This document shows positions 1 through 7,778 of a stretch of DNA of 38,211 nt, one piece after another. How positions within the stretch are numbered: the first letter of the stretch is position 1; each line of letters opens with the position of its first letter. Below the pieces are notes generated by a model. The model was given only the letters and a program-made list of their open reading frames with translations, was not told the origin of the DNA and ran no database searches. This DNA comes from Elusimicrobiota bacterium (GTDB taxonomy: Bacteria > Elusimicrobiota > Elusimicrobia > UBA1565 > UBA9628): positions 1 through 38,211 of the forward strand of contig JACQJQ010000111.1 in NCBI GenBank assembly GCA_016204945.1. The letters run 5' to 3'. The position numbers were made by a program, and so were the translations under genes.

Positions 1-2203
1 GCACCAGGTGATCATCGTCGATGAGGACCGCGTCAGGGCGCATGGATGGGAGGCAGCGGATCGAAACGAACCCGGCCAACCCCTTGGGAATCATCCGCAC
101 ATTGAGCCGAAGACACTCATCCAGGATTGCCTTCTCCTCGAACCTGCTTGTGACCAAGATTGCCTGGTGTCCCAGGCCGAGTTCCTCAACGAGGGTCAGC
201 CCCGTTTCGGTGTGCCCGCGCAGTTCGTAGTCGAGCAAATAGAGCGCGCTTGCGGCCTTGTCCGGATTGGACCGCACCCATACCCGCAGCTCATCGGCCC
301 GCGAGAAATGCAGGGCCTCCACGCCGGTCTCTCGGACGGCCAGCGCGTCGAAGCGCCCCTGCCAAATCTGATGGACCGTCGTATCATCGTCGAGCACGAT
401 GACGGGGCTGTTCGGGACGAGTTCCAAGCGCGACACGAACCATGCCGGCGGCGGCGCGGCGGGCAGCGTGACCAGGAGGCTCGTGCCCTTGCCTACCTCG
501 GATGCGATCTCCAGGGACCCTCCCCAGGCCTCGACGCAGGTCTTGGCGTGGTAAAGCCCGAGGCCGGACCCGCCCGGTTTGCCGTGGGTCTCGCCCCTCT
601 GCCCCAGCCTTTCGCGCACGTCAGGCGGGATTCCCTTGCCATTGTCGTCTACCTTGAGCTGGACAGAGCCGCCTTGACCGCTGAGCGACACCGTCACGGC
701 TCCCTTGCCGGGGAGAGCCTCCACCCCATTGTCTATCAGGTTGGACAGGACGCGCTTGAACTCGGTGGGCTCAACGGCTGCGAAGTGGCCGTAGGCAGCC
801 GAGTCGAGCCGCGCGCCGATCTCAATGCCCAGGTGCGACCGGAATTGCAGGCGCTTTTCGGTGATGATTGGGGCGATCAAGCTGGAGAGAAGGTAGCCGT
901 CGGTGGGAATGGCAGCCGCTGGAGCCTCGCGGCGGTAACTGCCGAGGAGCTGGTTGGCGATATCGCCTATGCGGCCCACGGCGCTTCGAATGATGAGCCG
1001 TTGCTCCTCTGGGAGCTGGGAGACGTTCGTCGAGACGGAGTCCAGGGCGGCCAGCGGAGAGCGGATGTCGTGGGATACCTGTTGGGCCAGCTCGCCCCTC
1101 GCGGCCTCGCGCTTTGAGTTCACGATCTCGGTCTGTGCCTCACTCAGCGCGCCAAGAAGCCCGTTGAACTCCGAGGCCAGTTGGGCGATCTCGTCCTTGC
1201 CGCCGACCTCAAGTTGGGTGCCGAGGGACTTGGAGTGCTTCGCTTCCCGGATTCCAGAGATGACCCTTTCCAGTCTCTGCACCAAGGTCCGCGAGACGAT
1301 CTTGGCCGTGACCAGGGCGACAATTAGAGAGAAGACGGCGACGAGGAGGAAGAATCTCTCGATGGAGGCGAGCGCCGCGCCCAGTTCCGCCTTCGAGATC
1401 CTCGATTCAAGGACGTAGTAGTATTCGCTGTCCTTCGAGATTCCCGAGACCTCGCATTGGCAGCAGCGCGGCTGGGTCGATGGGACCTTTGTGAAGAACT
1501 GATAGGCATCCTTGGTCTCGACGACGCTGGGCACCTGTTCGGGCAGTGCCGCCTTGCCGGGAACCATGTTGAAGTCGTTCTTGCTGAAGTTGCCAAGCGA
1601 GGTGCCGTCCGGTGCATACAGATTGAGGTTGACGACGTTGGGGTCCGATTGGAGCGCCTTGGAAAGCGTCCCGCCGATAAAGTCAACGCGCAAGCCGACC
1701 TCGACCATCCTGGTCCGGCTCGCATTCGGAAGGGTAAGGAACTTATACGGCTTGGGCTCCGGCGTCGGCGGGATGATCGGCGTTCCCATCGACCGGACCC
1801 CGCCGGCGATCAGGTTGCTGTACTCTGAGCAGAACGAATAGAGGTTGGGGATGAGCTTGGGGTCCTCGTTGGTCGAGCGAACGAATCGTCCCTTCGCGTC
1901 GATGACGAAGATATGGGTGACGCTCAACTCGTCGCGGAACTGCTTGAGGCGCTCCGTCGGCAGAAGCCCCGCGCGATCGTCCTCCATTACGACCACCTTC
2001 CCGGCACTGTACATCAGCTTCTCGGCGTTTCCCTCAAGCTGATGCAGGGCGTGGCCCAGCGATTCCGAGAGCAGGGAATACTTTGAGACGTAGGTGTCCC
2101 TGGCCTGCCTCTTTACATAGCTCCGGGACGCCCAGGTGACGCCGAATCCCAGGAGACCGGCGACGAGAAATGTGAGCAGGAAGACTTTGTTCGCAAATCG
2201 CAT
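1..2203 (-). CDS. Hybrid sensor histidine kinase, 3' end outside window
   Basis: This is a membrane sensor kinase, probably the partner of the NtrC-type regulator at 4788-6140. Translated from the ATG at 2203 it has an N-terminal membrane segment (about residues 5-25) and an extracytoplasmic sensor of about 240 residues containing a Cys cluster RCCQC. A second membrane segment (about 279-301) and a HAMP-like linker follow. The H-box SHDIRSPLAAL has its phospho-accepting His at residue 378. The ATPase domain shows NLIDNGVEAL, DDNGKGIP and GSGLGLYHA. A receiver domain follows (IVLDDD near 598, LLDYEL near 657). A second receiver seems to begin at the window edge (VLIDDDH near 724), so the gene is incomplete here. 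The start lies 4 nt after the stop of the cupin gene, with no strong ribosome site, which suggests translational coupling. The kinase assignment is firm; the signal sensed is unknown. Confidence 0.9.
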   Translation of the reverse strand, partial: MRFANKVFLLTFLVAGLLGFGVTWASRSYVKRQARDTYVSKYSLLSESLGHALHQLEGNAEKLMYSAGKVVVMEDDRAGLLPTERLKQFRDELSVTHIFVIDAKGRFVRSTNEDPKLIPNLYSFCSEYSNLIAGGVRSMGTPIIPPTPEPKPYKFLTLPNASRTRMVEVGLRVDFIGGTLSKALQSDPNVVNLNLYAPDGTSLGNFSKNDFNMVPGKAALPEQVPSVVETKDAYQFFTKVPSTQPRCCQCEVSGISKDSEYYYVLESRISKAELGAALASIERFFLLVAVFSLIVALVTAKIVSRTLVQRLERVISGIREAKHSKSLGTQLEVGGKDEIAQLASEFNGLLGALSEAQTEIVNSKREAARGELAQQVSHDIRSPLAALDSVSTNVSQLPEEQRLIIRSAVGRIGDIANQLLGSYRREAPAAAIPTDGYLLSSLIAPIITEKRLQFRSHLGIEIGARLDSAAYGHFAAVEPTEFKRVLSNLIDNGVEALPGKGAVTVSLSGQGGSVQLKVDDNGKGIPPDVRERLGQRGETHGKPGGSGLGLYHAKTCVEAWGGSLEIASEVGKGTSLLVTLPAAPPPAWFVSRLELVPNSPVIVLDDDTTVHQIWQGRFDALAVRETGVEALHFSRADELRVWVRSNPDKAASALYLLDYELRGHTETGLTLVEELGLGHQAILVTSRFEEKAILDECLRLNVRMIPKGLAGFVSIRCLPSMRPDAVLIDDDHLV

Positions 2204-2207
2204 CGGA

Positions 2208-3536
2208 CTATTCTCGGGTGAATCTCTTGATCAGCGCCGCCAACTTAGGGAATCGTGCAATCATGTCGGCCCTCTTACCCAGCTCGAAGTCGGCGAACTC
2301 GAACGCCGGGTAGACGGTCGTTCCCATGAGGGCGTATTTGCCGCCCTTGAGCAGCCTGGTTCCTTGCCAGGTGCCGGCCGGAACTGTGACCTGGGGCTGA
2401 TGACCCGCCAGCACGTCAGGACCTAGGATGATCGTCTTAACCTCGCCCGATTCGGAAATCTGGAGCATTTCCACCGGATCGCCCCCGTAGAAGTGGAAGA
2501 CCTCGTCGCTCTTGAGCTTGTGGAGCGCCGAAAACTCTCTCGGCGTGACGAAGTAGTAGATGGCCGTGCCGAGGTGGCGGATCACGGGCTGCTCGCCGTT
2601 CTTCGACGGTATGGGCACCTGAGTGCCTGACCTGTAAGTCTCGCGGTAGTATCCGCCTTCACCCGGCAGGGGCTGAAGGCCCAAGGCCTTGATGATGCGG
2701 GCCTTGATGCCGCGCGGGCTTCCGCCGGCGGTGGCCTTGCGTGCTTTGGCCTTTGTAGAGCGGGTGTTCATGGGTTCTCCTTGGTCCTTTGACTTGGCAC
2801 GGCTAGGGGCAAGCCCGGTGGGCCTGCGCAGAGGCGACTGGAAAGCCGAGGCGACGACAATGGGGGTCGGGCCCAGGCCCGACGACGGTGATTTGTTGGC
2901 GTTGTCGAAAATCGCCCCCTGGTTCGTTGGCGGGACAGCGAGGATCTCCTTGACCCTGCGCAGCGCCGGGTGCGTGGGCTCGGCGGCAGAAGACGGCGAG
3001 GTGATCCCGGCGATCCTTTCCTCCACATCGCGGCGGACTCTGGGGGACAGATAGAAGTTGTTGCCGATGATCGTTGCCAGCCGCTCCACCTCCGCGGCCG
3101 TGGCCTTGCCGGCGCCGATCTTTTCGGTCAGTTCGGACGCCTCGCCGTCCAGGGCCCGGCTCGCGGCGCGGACTCCTCGGGCCAGGCTGGCAATCTGCCT
3201 GTCCTCGGCCAGTCTTGCGAAGGCCTCGGGCCTCTCCCTGTAGGTCTTGGGCATGAATCGGACGAACTCCATGCTCTCGATACCGGCCAGATGGTTCTCT
3301 GAGAGTCTCAAATTGACCTGGCTCAGGACGCCATGGAGCGGCAGTAGCCGGGGGTTGAACAGGGCTTGCGACTGTACCATGGGAGACAGGTTGTGGACCA
3401 CGCCGCCCCAGCCGGCAAGCGGGAGGGCATAAAAGGCCGGGCCCGCGGGGACGGGCACAACCACGGCCGCGCCCGCCGCGCCCGGGCTCAGGCCGACGAG
3501 GGCGATCAGGGCACCTACGGCTACTATTCGCTTCAT
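2208..3536 (-). CDS. Secreted N-terminal region fused to a DUF985 (cupin_5) domain
   Basis: The 442-aa frame has two unlike halves. Residues 1-255 begin with a signal peptide (MKRIVAVGALIALVGLSPG, cleavage near GAAGA) followed by an Ala/Arg-rich region I do not recognise. Residues 256-442 match the DUF985 cupin family: LPGEGGYYRETYRS, TAIYYFVTP, FHFYGGDP and a terminal HPQV..GTWQG-type barrel, here ending VYPAFEFADFELG. The join is odd, because an internal ATG at 2771 is preceded by a perfect AAGGAG at normal spacing. The cupin may therefore also be made alone as a 187-aa cytoplasmic protein. The start at 3536 overlaps the sigma-54-like gene by ATGA and has AGAGG upstream. DUF985 proteins are structurally known cupins of uncertain chemistry, so no reaction is assigned. 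Confidence 0.75.
   Translation of the reverse strand: MKRIVAVGALIALVGLSPGAAGAAVVVPVPAGPAFYALPLAGWGGVVHNLSPMVQSQALFNPRLLPLHGVLSQVNLRLSENHLAGIESMEFVRFMPKTYRERPEAFARLAEDRQIASLARGVRAASRALDGEASELTEKIGAGKATAAEVERLATIIGNNFYLSPRVRRDVEERIAGITSPSSAAEPTHPALRRVKEILAVPPTNQGAIFDNANKSPSSGLGPTPIVVASAFQSPLRRPTGLAPSRAKSKDQGEPMNTRSTKAKARKATAGGSPRGIKARIIKALGLQPLPGEGGYYRETYRSGTQVPIPSKNGEQPVIRHLGTAIYYFVTPREFSALHKLKSDEVFHFYGGDPVEMLQISESGEVKTIILGPDVLAGHQPQVTVPAGTWQGTRLLKGGKYALMGTTVYPAFEFADFELGKRADMIARFPKLAALIKRFTRE
2769..2782 (-). promoter_or_regulatory. Internal ribosome site and ATG for the cupin domain alone
   Basis: Reading the minus strand, AAGGAG lies 5 nt before the ATG at 2771, inside the larger frame and with no stop between the two halves. 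It marks the exact start of the DUF985 domain, as expected for an ancestral separate gene that lost its upstream neighbour's stop codon. Confidence 0.5.
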
Positions 3537-4597
3537 CGTGAAACCTCTTGTCCGCCTCTTTGGCCGCAGCCGCCGAGGCCGAGTTCTTTGCGGTACTGGA
3601 TGATCGACGGCCGCGAGAGCGTCGCGCCGTAAAGCCTGTGGATCTCTTCCCGGAGCGCGTCATCGCCGGCTTCCGGGCGCTCGATGGCCAGATCGTAGAG
3701 GCGGTCGCGCATCATGGTCTTCCGGCTGGGCAGCAGGACCTTCAGGGGAATCTCCAGGCGCCAGGGCGTCTCGACCGACTTATTGCCGATGAGCCTGTTC
3801 AGCACGTCCGGCGACACCCCGAGGCGCGCCGCGACTTCGCGCTGCGTGAGCGGAACGCGCTTGTCGGGATCGCCGGTCGTCAGGTAGGCCGCCTGGGCGT
3901 CGATCAGGGCGTCCAGGACGCGGAACAGCGTCGTCTGCCGGAAAGTCAGAAGATCGACTTGGCGCATGAACTTTTCTACCTCGCCGGCCTGGCTCGGCGG
4001 GAGCGTGGTTCTCCACTCGGCGTATCGCGCCTCGTCCATTCGGTAGCGGCCCTTCCATATTTCGCGGTTGAAGAAGGCGAGAACCGGCCGGCCGCCTTCC
4101 AGCTCGACCCCGGCGACCGAGCTGTACACCGTGGCTGGCGCAGGGTTCCGGGCGGGCTCGAATTCGGAGCGGACATAGAGCCGGTCCATGAACTCGCGCA
4201 GCTTCCGCCCCTCGGCTTGCGATATGCCGCAGGCGTCTGCCCGTTCCTGGTCGGAGTAGGACTGGTCGTTGAGAAAATACTCGCGGAAATTCTGGAGTCC
4301 AACCCTTCTTATGAGCTGCGGGATTGCTCCGTCGCCATCGAGCAGTTCGCCGAGGCCCTCATCGGAAGTGCATAGACTGCGGCCTTCGAGCGAGCGCACG
4401 GCGTACTTTGAGCGGGGCAGGGGCTGGATCGTCAGCACACCTGCCTCGGAGAGGCGGCGGAAGAGCGGGTGCGCCTCGATTTCGCGGATGCGCGATTCCA
4501 AGGCATTCTCGGGCAGCTCCAGGAGTCGCGCCAGCTTGATCCCCGCCTGGGTGCGAAGGCCCGGCCGTCCGGCAACGGCAATCCGCGGCCCACTCAT
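3533..4597 (-). CDS. RpoN (sigma-54)-like factor, short form
   Basis: The 354-aa product resembles sigma-54 but is shorter than the usual 450-500 residues. Residues about 15-50 (AGIKLARLLELPENALESRI, then EAHPLFRRL) correspond to the end of the activator-interacting region I, which normally reads like LSNLELEE..ENPLL. The C-terminal half carries the DNA-binding part: TLFRVLDALIDAQ, the HTH LTQREVAARLGVSPDVLNRL, then NKSVETPWRLEIPLKVLLPS. A degenerate RpoN box reads SRPSIIQYRKELGL where the canonical form is ARRTVAKYRE. I chose the ATG at 4597 because it overlaps the previous stop as ATGA and begins the conserved part. Its place beside an NtrC-type activator and a kinase suggests a dedicated alternative sigma factor. 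Whether it binds core polymerase or -24/-12 promoters is untested. Confidence 0.75.
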   Translation of the reverse strand: MSGPRIAVAGRPGLRTQAGIKLARLLELPENALESRIREIEAHPLFRRLSEAGVLTIQPLPRSKYAVRSLEGRSLCTSDEGLGELLDGDGAIPQLIRRVGLQNFREYFLNDQSYSDQERADACGISQAEGRKLREFMDRLYVRSEFEPARNPAPATVYSSVAGVELEGGRPVLAFFNREIWKGRYRMDEARYAEWRTTLPPSQAGEVEKFMRQVDLLTFRQTTLFRVLDALIDAQAAYLTTGDPDKRVPLTQREVAARLGVSPDVLNRLIGNKSVETPWRLEIPLKVLLPSRKTMMRDRLYDLAIERPEAGDDALREEIHRLYGATLSRPSIIQYRKELGLGGCGQRGGQEVSR

Positions 4598-4791
4598 GGC
4601 AGCTTGCCGTCCTTCTTGAATTTGGCGAGGAATTGGGCGAGGAATTCGGCATGCTGGGCCATCAGAGCGAGAAGTTCCTCGCGCTCCGCCGGCGTGGCTT
4701 TCCCAAGCAGCGCCGCGGCGCCGCTCAGACTTGAGGCCTTGGAGCCGACCTCGTGCATTACCGATTCGAGGGCTTCGGGGGTGTCGCTCAT
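4594..4791 (-). CDS. Small 65-aa acidic/helical protein
   Basis: A 65-residue frame (MSDTPEALESVMHEVGSK...) is locked between the regulator and the sigma-54-like factor by ATGA overlaps at both ends (4788-4791 and 4594-4597). That supports its being translated. It is predicted to be mostly helical, with a C-terminal repeat-like stretch (HAEFLAQFLAKFKKDGKLP). I do not recognise a family. From position it may modulate the sigma factor or activator, but this is inference only. Confidence 0.6.
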   Translation of the reverse strand: MSDTPEALESVMHEVGSKASSLSGAAALLGKATPAEREELLALMAQHAEFLAQFLAKFKKDGKLP

Positions 4792-6140
4792 GGCTCGGTT
4801 GGCTTGCTGCCCGCGCCGCCATTGCTTCTCTTGAGCGAGGCGTACAGGAGCCGGGTCGAGATTCGGAGGTCGCCGAGGGTCTTGGCCTTGGTCCCGGTGT
4901 TCTCGGCGAGGCTGCGCCGGATGATGCTATCGACGAGACGATTCACCGTCGCGGTCAGGCCGTTCTGCAAGGCGAACTGGAACTGCTCCTCGCTCGCGAA
5001 GTCGCCGGCTTCCTCGGCCAGAGCCGTCGCGAAGAGCTTCTTCAGGTCGTCCAGCGTGACATGCCCCTGTTCACCGGCGCTCAAAAGATCGACCAGCTTC
5101 TTCAATTCGCGGACGTTGCCGGGCCAGGCATGCCCGCTAAGGAACGCCTTTGCCTCGTCCGTGAACGAGAGCCGGCGGCCGTCCCGCGTGAAGAACGCGA
5201 TCAGCGGGAAGATGTCGCGCTTGCGCGCGGCCAGGGGTTTGAGCTGGATGGTCAGGCCGTGGATGCGCTGGAAGAAGTCGAAGCGCAGCCGGCCGGCCTT
5301 GATGAGGTAGTGGAGATCCTCCAGCGTCGCGCTGACGATGCGGAATTCCGACTTCTCCGGCTTGTCCGAGCCCAGGGGATAAAACTCGCGTTCCTCGATG
5401 GCCTTCAGGAGCTTGGTTTGCATCTTGAGGCTCATCGCGCCGATTTCATCGAGGAACAAGGTCCCCTGGTGGGCGGACAGGAGCCTGCCCTTGTGGTTCT
5501 CCGCCGCTCCGGTGAAGGCGCCCTTCCGGTAGCCGAATAGCTCGGCCTCGAGCAGGTCTTCGGTGTAGGCCGAACAGTTGATCGCAACGAACTCCCCGGG
5601 CCGGTTGGACTTGTCGTGGATGATGCGGGCCAAGCTGGTCTTTCCAGTGCCGGACGGGCCGAGAATGAGCACGGGAATGTCGGATGCCGCGTACTTGACG
5701 GCCTCCGAGATGCTGGTGCGCGTGCCGGGCTCGACCGTCACGAACCGGTCCTCGAAGATGTCTTCGGCCCCGGCATTCCGGTGATTGCGGTACCGGGCCA
5801 GCACCGCGGGGACGTTCGTCTCTTCGTTTCCTTTCTTGTAGAAGTCCGGGCAGCCGAGCTCGTGGGCCTTTTTGACCATGCCTTCGGAGTCAAGTCCCGA
5901 CATGACGACCGGGTAGATGCCTTTGGATTTGGCGAGGGGGATCAGTTGGAGGCCGGACGCGGGGTCCTGGTCCGCCAGGTGGAGGTCGATGAAGCAGATA
6001 TCGTGCCCGCCGGCCTGGAGCTTCTGGCGGGCGCTGCCGGCGTCGTGGGCGAAGTCAACCTGGTGGCCGCCCAGGTGATTCCCCAAGACCTTCCTGGCTA
6101 GAGGGTCGTCTTCAACTACGAGGATCGAGAGTTTCGGCAT
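4788..6140 (-). CDS. NtrC-family sigma-54-dependent response regulator
   Basis: The 450-aa product is a bacterial enhancer-binding protein. The receiver domain (residues 1-120) has the acidic pocket VVEDDP, the phosphorylation site FIDLHL and the MSG switch region. The AAA+ domain (about 135-370) has Walker A GPSGTGKT, the sigma-54 contact loop GAFTGA, Walker B TLFLDEIG and the AWPGNVREL sensor II region. The C-terminus (LRISTRLLYASLKRSN) looks like a divergent Fis-type helix-turn-helix. It is the first gene of the minus-strand operon and ends in an ATGA overlap with the 65-aa gene. It would activate promoters read by sigma-54, perhaps the paralogue two genes downstream. No Shine-Dalgarno lies before the ATG; the preceding 11 nt are TTTTTTAATTT. 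Confidence 0.93.
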   Translation of the reverse strand: MPKLSILVVEDDPLARKVLGNHLGGHQVDFAHDAGSARQKLQAGGHDICFIDLHLADQDPASGLQLIPLAKSKGIYPVVMSGLDSEGMVKKAHELGCPDFYKKGNEETNVPAVLARYRNHRNAGAEDIFEDRFVTVEPGTRTSISEAVKYAASDIPVLILGPSGTGKTSLARIIHDKSNRPGEFVAINCSAYTEDLLEAELFGYRKGAFTGAAENHKGRLLSAHQGTLFLDEIGAMSLKMQTKLLKAIEEREFYPLGSDKPEKSEFRIVSATLEDLHYLIKAGRLRFDFFQRIHGLTIQLKPLAARKRDIFPLIAFFTRDGRRLSFTDEAKAFLSGHAWPGNVRELKKLVDLLSAGEQGHVTLDDLKKLFATALAEEAGDFASEEQFQFALQNGLTATVNRLVDSIIRRSLAENTGTKAKTLGDLRISTRLLYASLKRSNGGAGSKPTEP

Positions 6141-6185
6141 AAATTAAAAAACGGGAGGCGAGCGTTGCTGATGCTCGTCTCCCGT
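6141..6185 (-). terminator. Terminator-like hairpin immediately before the regulator start codon
   Basis: On the minus strand a 13-bp stem (arms 6173-6185 and 6151-6163, one G-T pair, 9-nt loop) is followed directly by TTTTTTAATTT and then the ATG. This has the form of an intrinsic terminator. Because it sits between a good promoter and the first codon, it is more likely a leader attenuator than the terminator of an unseen upstream gene. Confidence 0.6.
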
Positions 6186-6255
6186 GGGCACATCCCGTTA
6201 CGGCGGAATCGTGGATACCCCCGCGCCAATTCGCGGAGCTACACGGCGTCCACAC

Positions 6256-6284
6256 ATCTTAGCAAATCACCAGATACGTTTCAA
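6256..6284 (-). promoter_or_regulatory. Sigma-70-type promoter of the regulator operon
   Basis: Reading the minus strand, TTGAAA (6284-6279), a 17-nt spacer and TAAGAT (6261-6256) give a near-consensus housekeeping promoter. Transcription would begin near 6249 and produce a leader of about 105 nt before the ATG at 6140. The leader contains a hairpin with 7-bp stem CTCCGCG/CGCGGGG (about 6219-6238), enclosed by GTGGA/TCCAC. Confidence 0.65.
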
Positions 6285-6339
6285 GCGAAATGCATCGCGT
6301 TTCGCGCGAGATGGCTTGGCGAAGCGTAGCGCGAAGCCA
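6285..6339. promoter_or_regulatory. Inverted repeats just upstream of the -35 box
   Basis: Two inverted repeats abut the minus-strand promoter. GCGAAA/TTTCGC lies at 6285-6290 and 6300-6305. A 10-bp arm pair with one mismatch, TGGCTTGGCG and CGCGAAGCCA, lies at 6312-6321 and 6330-6339. Their position suits an operator or activator site; the binding protein is unknown. The rest of the gene-free stretch to 6468 shows no gene. Confidence 0.35.
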
Positions 6340-6468
6340 GCGGGGAATCCGAGCGGCCGGAGGGGTGTCAGAAAAATTGACCCACTAGCAAGTGGCGGCC
6401 GGCGCGACCGGCAGCCGCAGGACTCGGCCACTTCAACGGAACGCCGAGCCGTTGCGGGAAGGTACGAC

Positions 6469-6849
6469 ATGTCAGCCATGGACTTTGGAGGAAAGGAAGC
6501 GGCGTGGACGCAGTTCATCAACATGATCCGGGAAGAGTGCCCGCATTGCCAGGTCGAGAACCTGGTCGTGATGGACGGCGCGCCGTGGGGCTATACCTAC
6601 ATCGACTTTACAAAGGTCCGGCCGCGCGAGGCGCAGGGGGTCGGACCCGATCCCTCCGACCGGCTGAACTCCGATTGGCAGTGGTTCATCCGGGAGTGCC
6701 AGGAGCTGCGCGACGGCATCATCGCTGAGGTTCATTTTAGAGACAGAAATCCGATCACGATTCGTGGAGTGAAAACCGCGATGGGCCGGATCAACGGCCT
6801 TCTGGGAGGTGATAAAGCCAAGCCGCGAAGGGCTCTGGCAGTGGCGTAG
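6469..6849 (+). CDS. Hypothetical protein, 126 aa
   Basis: I do not recognise a family. The start at 6469 (MSAMDFGGKEAAW) is chosen because GGGAAGG lies just upstream; an in-frame extension further 5' would run through the promoter region of the opposite operon. The product is soluble and moderately acidic, with one HCQ..VV motif near residue 22 and a basic C-terminal tail (GGDKAKPRRALAVA). It is divergent from the regulatory operon and may be the first gene of the rightward element genes. The stop codon is TAG. Confidence 0.6.
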   Translation: MSAMDFGGKEAAWTQFINMIREECPHCQVENLVVMDGAPWGYTYIDFTKVRPREAQGVGPDPSDRLNSDWQWFIRECQELRDGIIAEVHFRDRNPITIRGVKTAMGRINGLLGGDKAKPRRALAVA

Positions 6850-6866
6850 ATCAACGTCGCGTCGTA

Positions 6867-6882
6867 AGGCCCTTCGGGGCCT
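6867..6882. other. GC hairpin with TTCG loop
   Basis: AGGCCC-TTCG-GGGCCT forms a perfect 6-bp stem 17 nt after the stop of the 126-aa gene. There is no T-run on either strand, so it is a weak terminator candidate or an RNA-processing hairpin. Confidence 0.3.
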
Positions 6883-6950
6883 CAAAATCAAACATACGCC
6901 CATCGCAACCCACCGAGGACCGGCGGCCAAAATGGCGAAGGAGACCATAC

Positions 6951-7778
6951 ATGGCACCGGAACTCACAGTCGCAACCGAAGGAACGAAGCTTGGCAAATG
7001 GGAGGCGCAGCTCGCCTCCAAGGCGGCAGCGGAGCTGTCGCCGAGCCTTGTCGGGAAGTCCCCAAAAGTCATCGTTGAGGAGCTTCTCACCTGCCTGCGC
7101 AACGAGAAGCATGAGCGCACCAGCCAGAACCTGAATCACTGGCAGGAGCATGCGCCGCGCTTCCTCAAATCCGTAGTCCACGTCTGGCGCGAGGCGGACC
7201 GGCGGGATGCCTTCCTCAGGAAAAGCCACGGCAGAGCGGTGAGCGTCGCCCTGGCCGTGACCAGCGACCCGACCCTTGCCGAGGACGCGGTCAGCAGGAC
7301 GGACATCGAATTCATGACCGAGAAGGTGCGCGAGCGGTACTACTTCCTGGCCGTCAAACGGAATGCCCGAGACATCATGCGGGAAGTCCGGCGGGAGCAG
7401 GAATGGCTGACATCTCTGGAGAAGGCGCGCGGCTCTACTGGCGACGCCTGGGCCGAGTTCTCGGATGAGTCCATGGACGACGTTCAAAGCGCAGACCCTG
7501 CGGCCGGAAGTCTAGACGGCTTGGACCCGCTGGAAGCCATCCTCCGGCGCCAAGACCAGGTCAAATTGATGGGGGACCTCGCTCGCGCAAAAAAGAAGGT
7601 CGAAACGGAGTCGAAATACCGGGGCGTCCGACGGAGAAAGTGGTGGAAGGAGCTGCTGTCCCGCGACGCGAAACTCGCCGAAAAAGCGGTCCGAAATGCC
7701 CGGCTCAAACGATTAGTAAGTGCCGGGTCACTTTGCGGGCAGAGCGGTGGCCAGTCGCTGCGAAACCGGGGAGCGTGA
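6951..7778 (+). CDS. Protein with ECF-sigma-like region, 275 aa
   Basis: The ATG at 6951 follows GAAGGAG at good spacing. Residues about 85-150 resemble sigma-70 regions 2.1-2.4: SVALAVTSDPTLAEDAV, then RYYFLAVKRNARDIMREVRR, which parallels the LLGD..AEDAVQE...VRNLARDLLRR pattern of ECF sigma factors. After an acidic linker, DPLEAILRRQDQVKLM resembles the start of region 4, but a clear final helix-turn-helix is missing. The C-terminal tail (LCGQSGGQSLRNRGA) is encoded by the first copy of a duplicated sequence at 7737-7869. It may be a degenerate sigma factor or another DNA-binding protein of the element. The family call is tentative; the gene itself is well supported. Confidence 0.6.
   Translation: MAPELTVATEGTKLGKWEAQLASKAAAELSPSLVGKSPKVIVEELLTCLRNEKHERTSQNLNHWQEHAPRFLKSVVHVWREADRRDAFLRKSHGRAVSVALAVTSDPTLAEDAVSRTDIEFMTEKVRERYYFLAVKRNARDIMREVRREQEWLTSLEKARGSTGDAWAEFSDESMDDVQSADPAAGSLDGLDPLEAILRRQDQVKLMGDLARAKKKVETESKYRGVRRRKWWKELLSRDAKLAEKAVRNARLKRLVSAGSLCGQSGGQSLRNRGA

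Noticed and set aside
8-1117. Long plus-strand open frame
   Set aside because: It is antisense to the histidine kinase, whose motifs (H-box, N, G boxes, receiver) are unmistakable on the minus strand.
6141-6249. Known riboswitch such as c-di-GMP-I, cobalamin or guanidine
   Set aside because: None of the conserved core motifs of these classes that I know is visible; only a generic structured leader with an attenuator is supported.
6184-6468. N-terminal extension of the 126-aa gene
   Set aside because: It would overlap the minus-strand promoter and its inverted repeats and has no ribosome site; the ATG at 6469 does.
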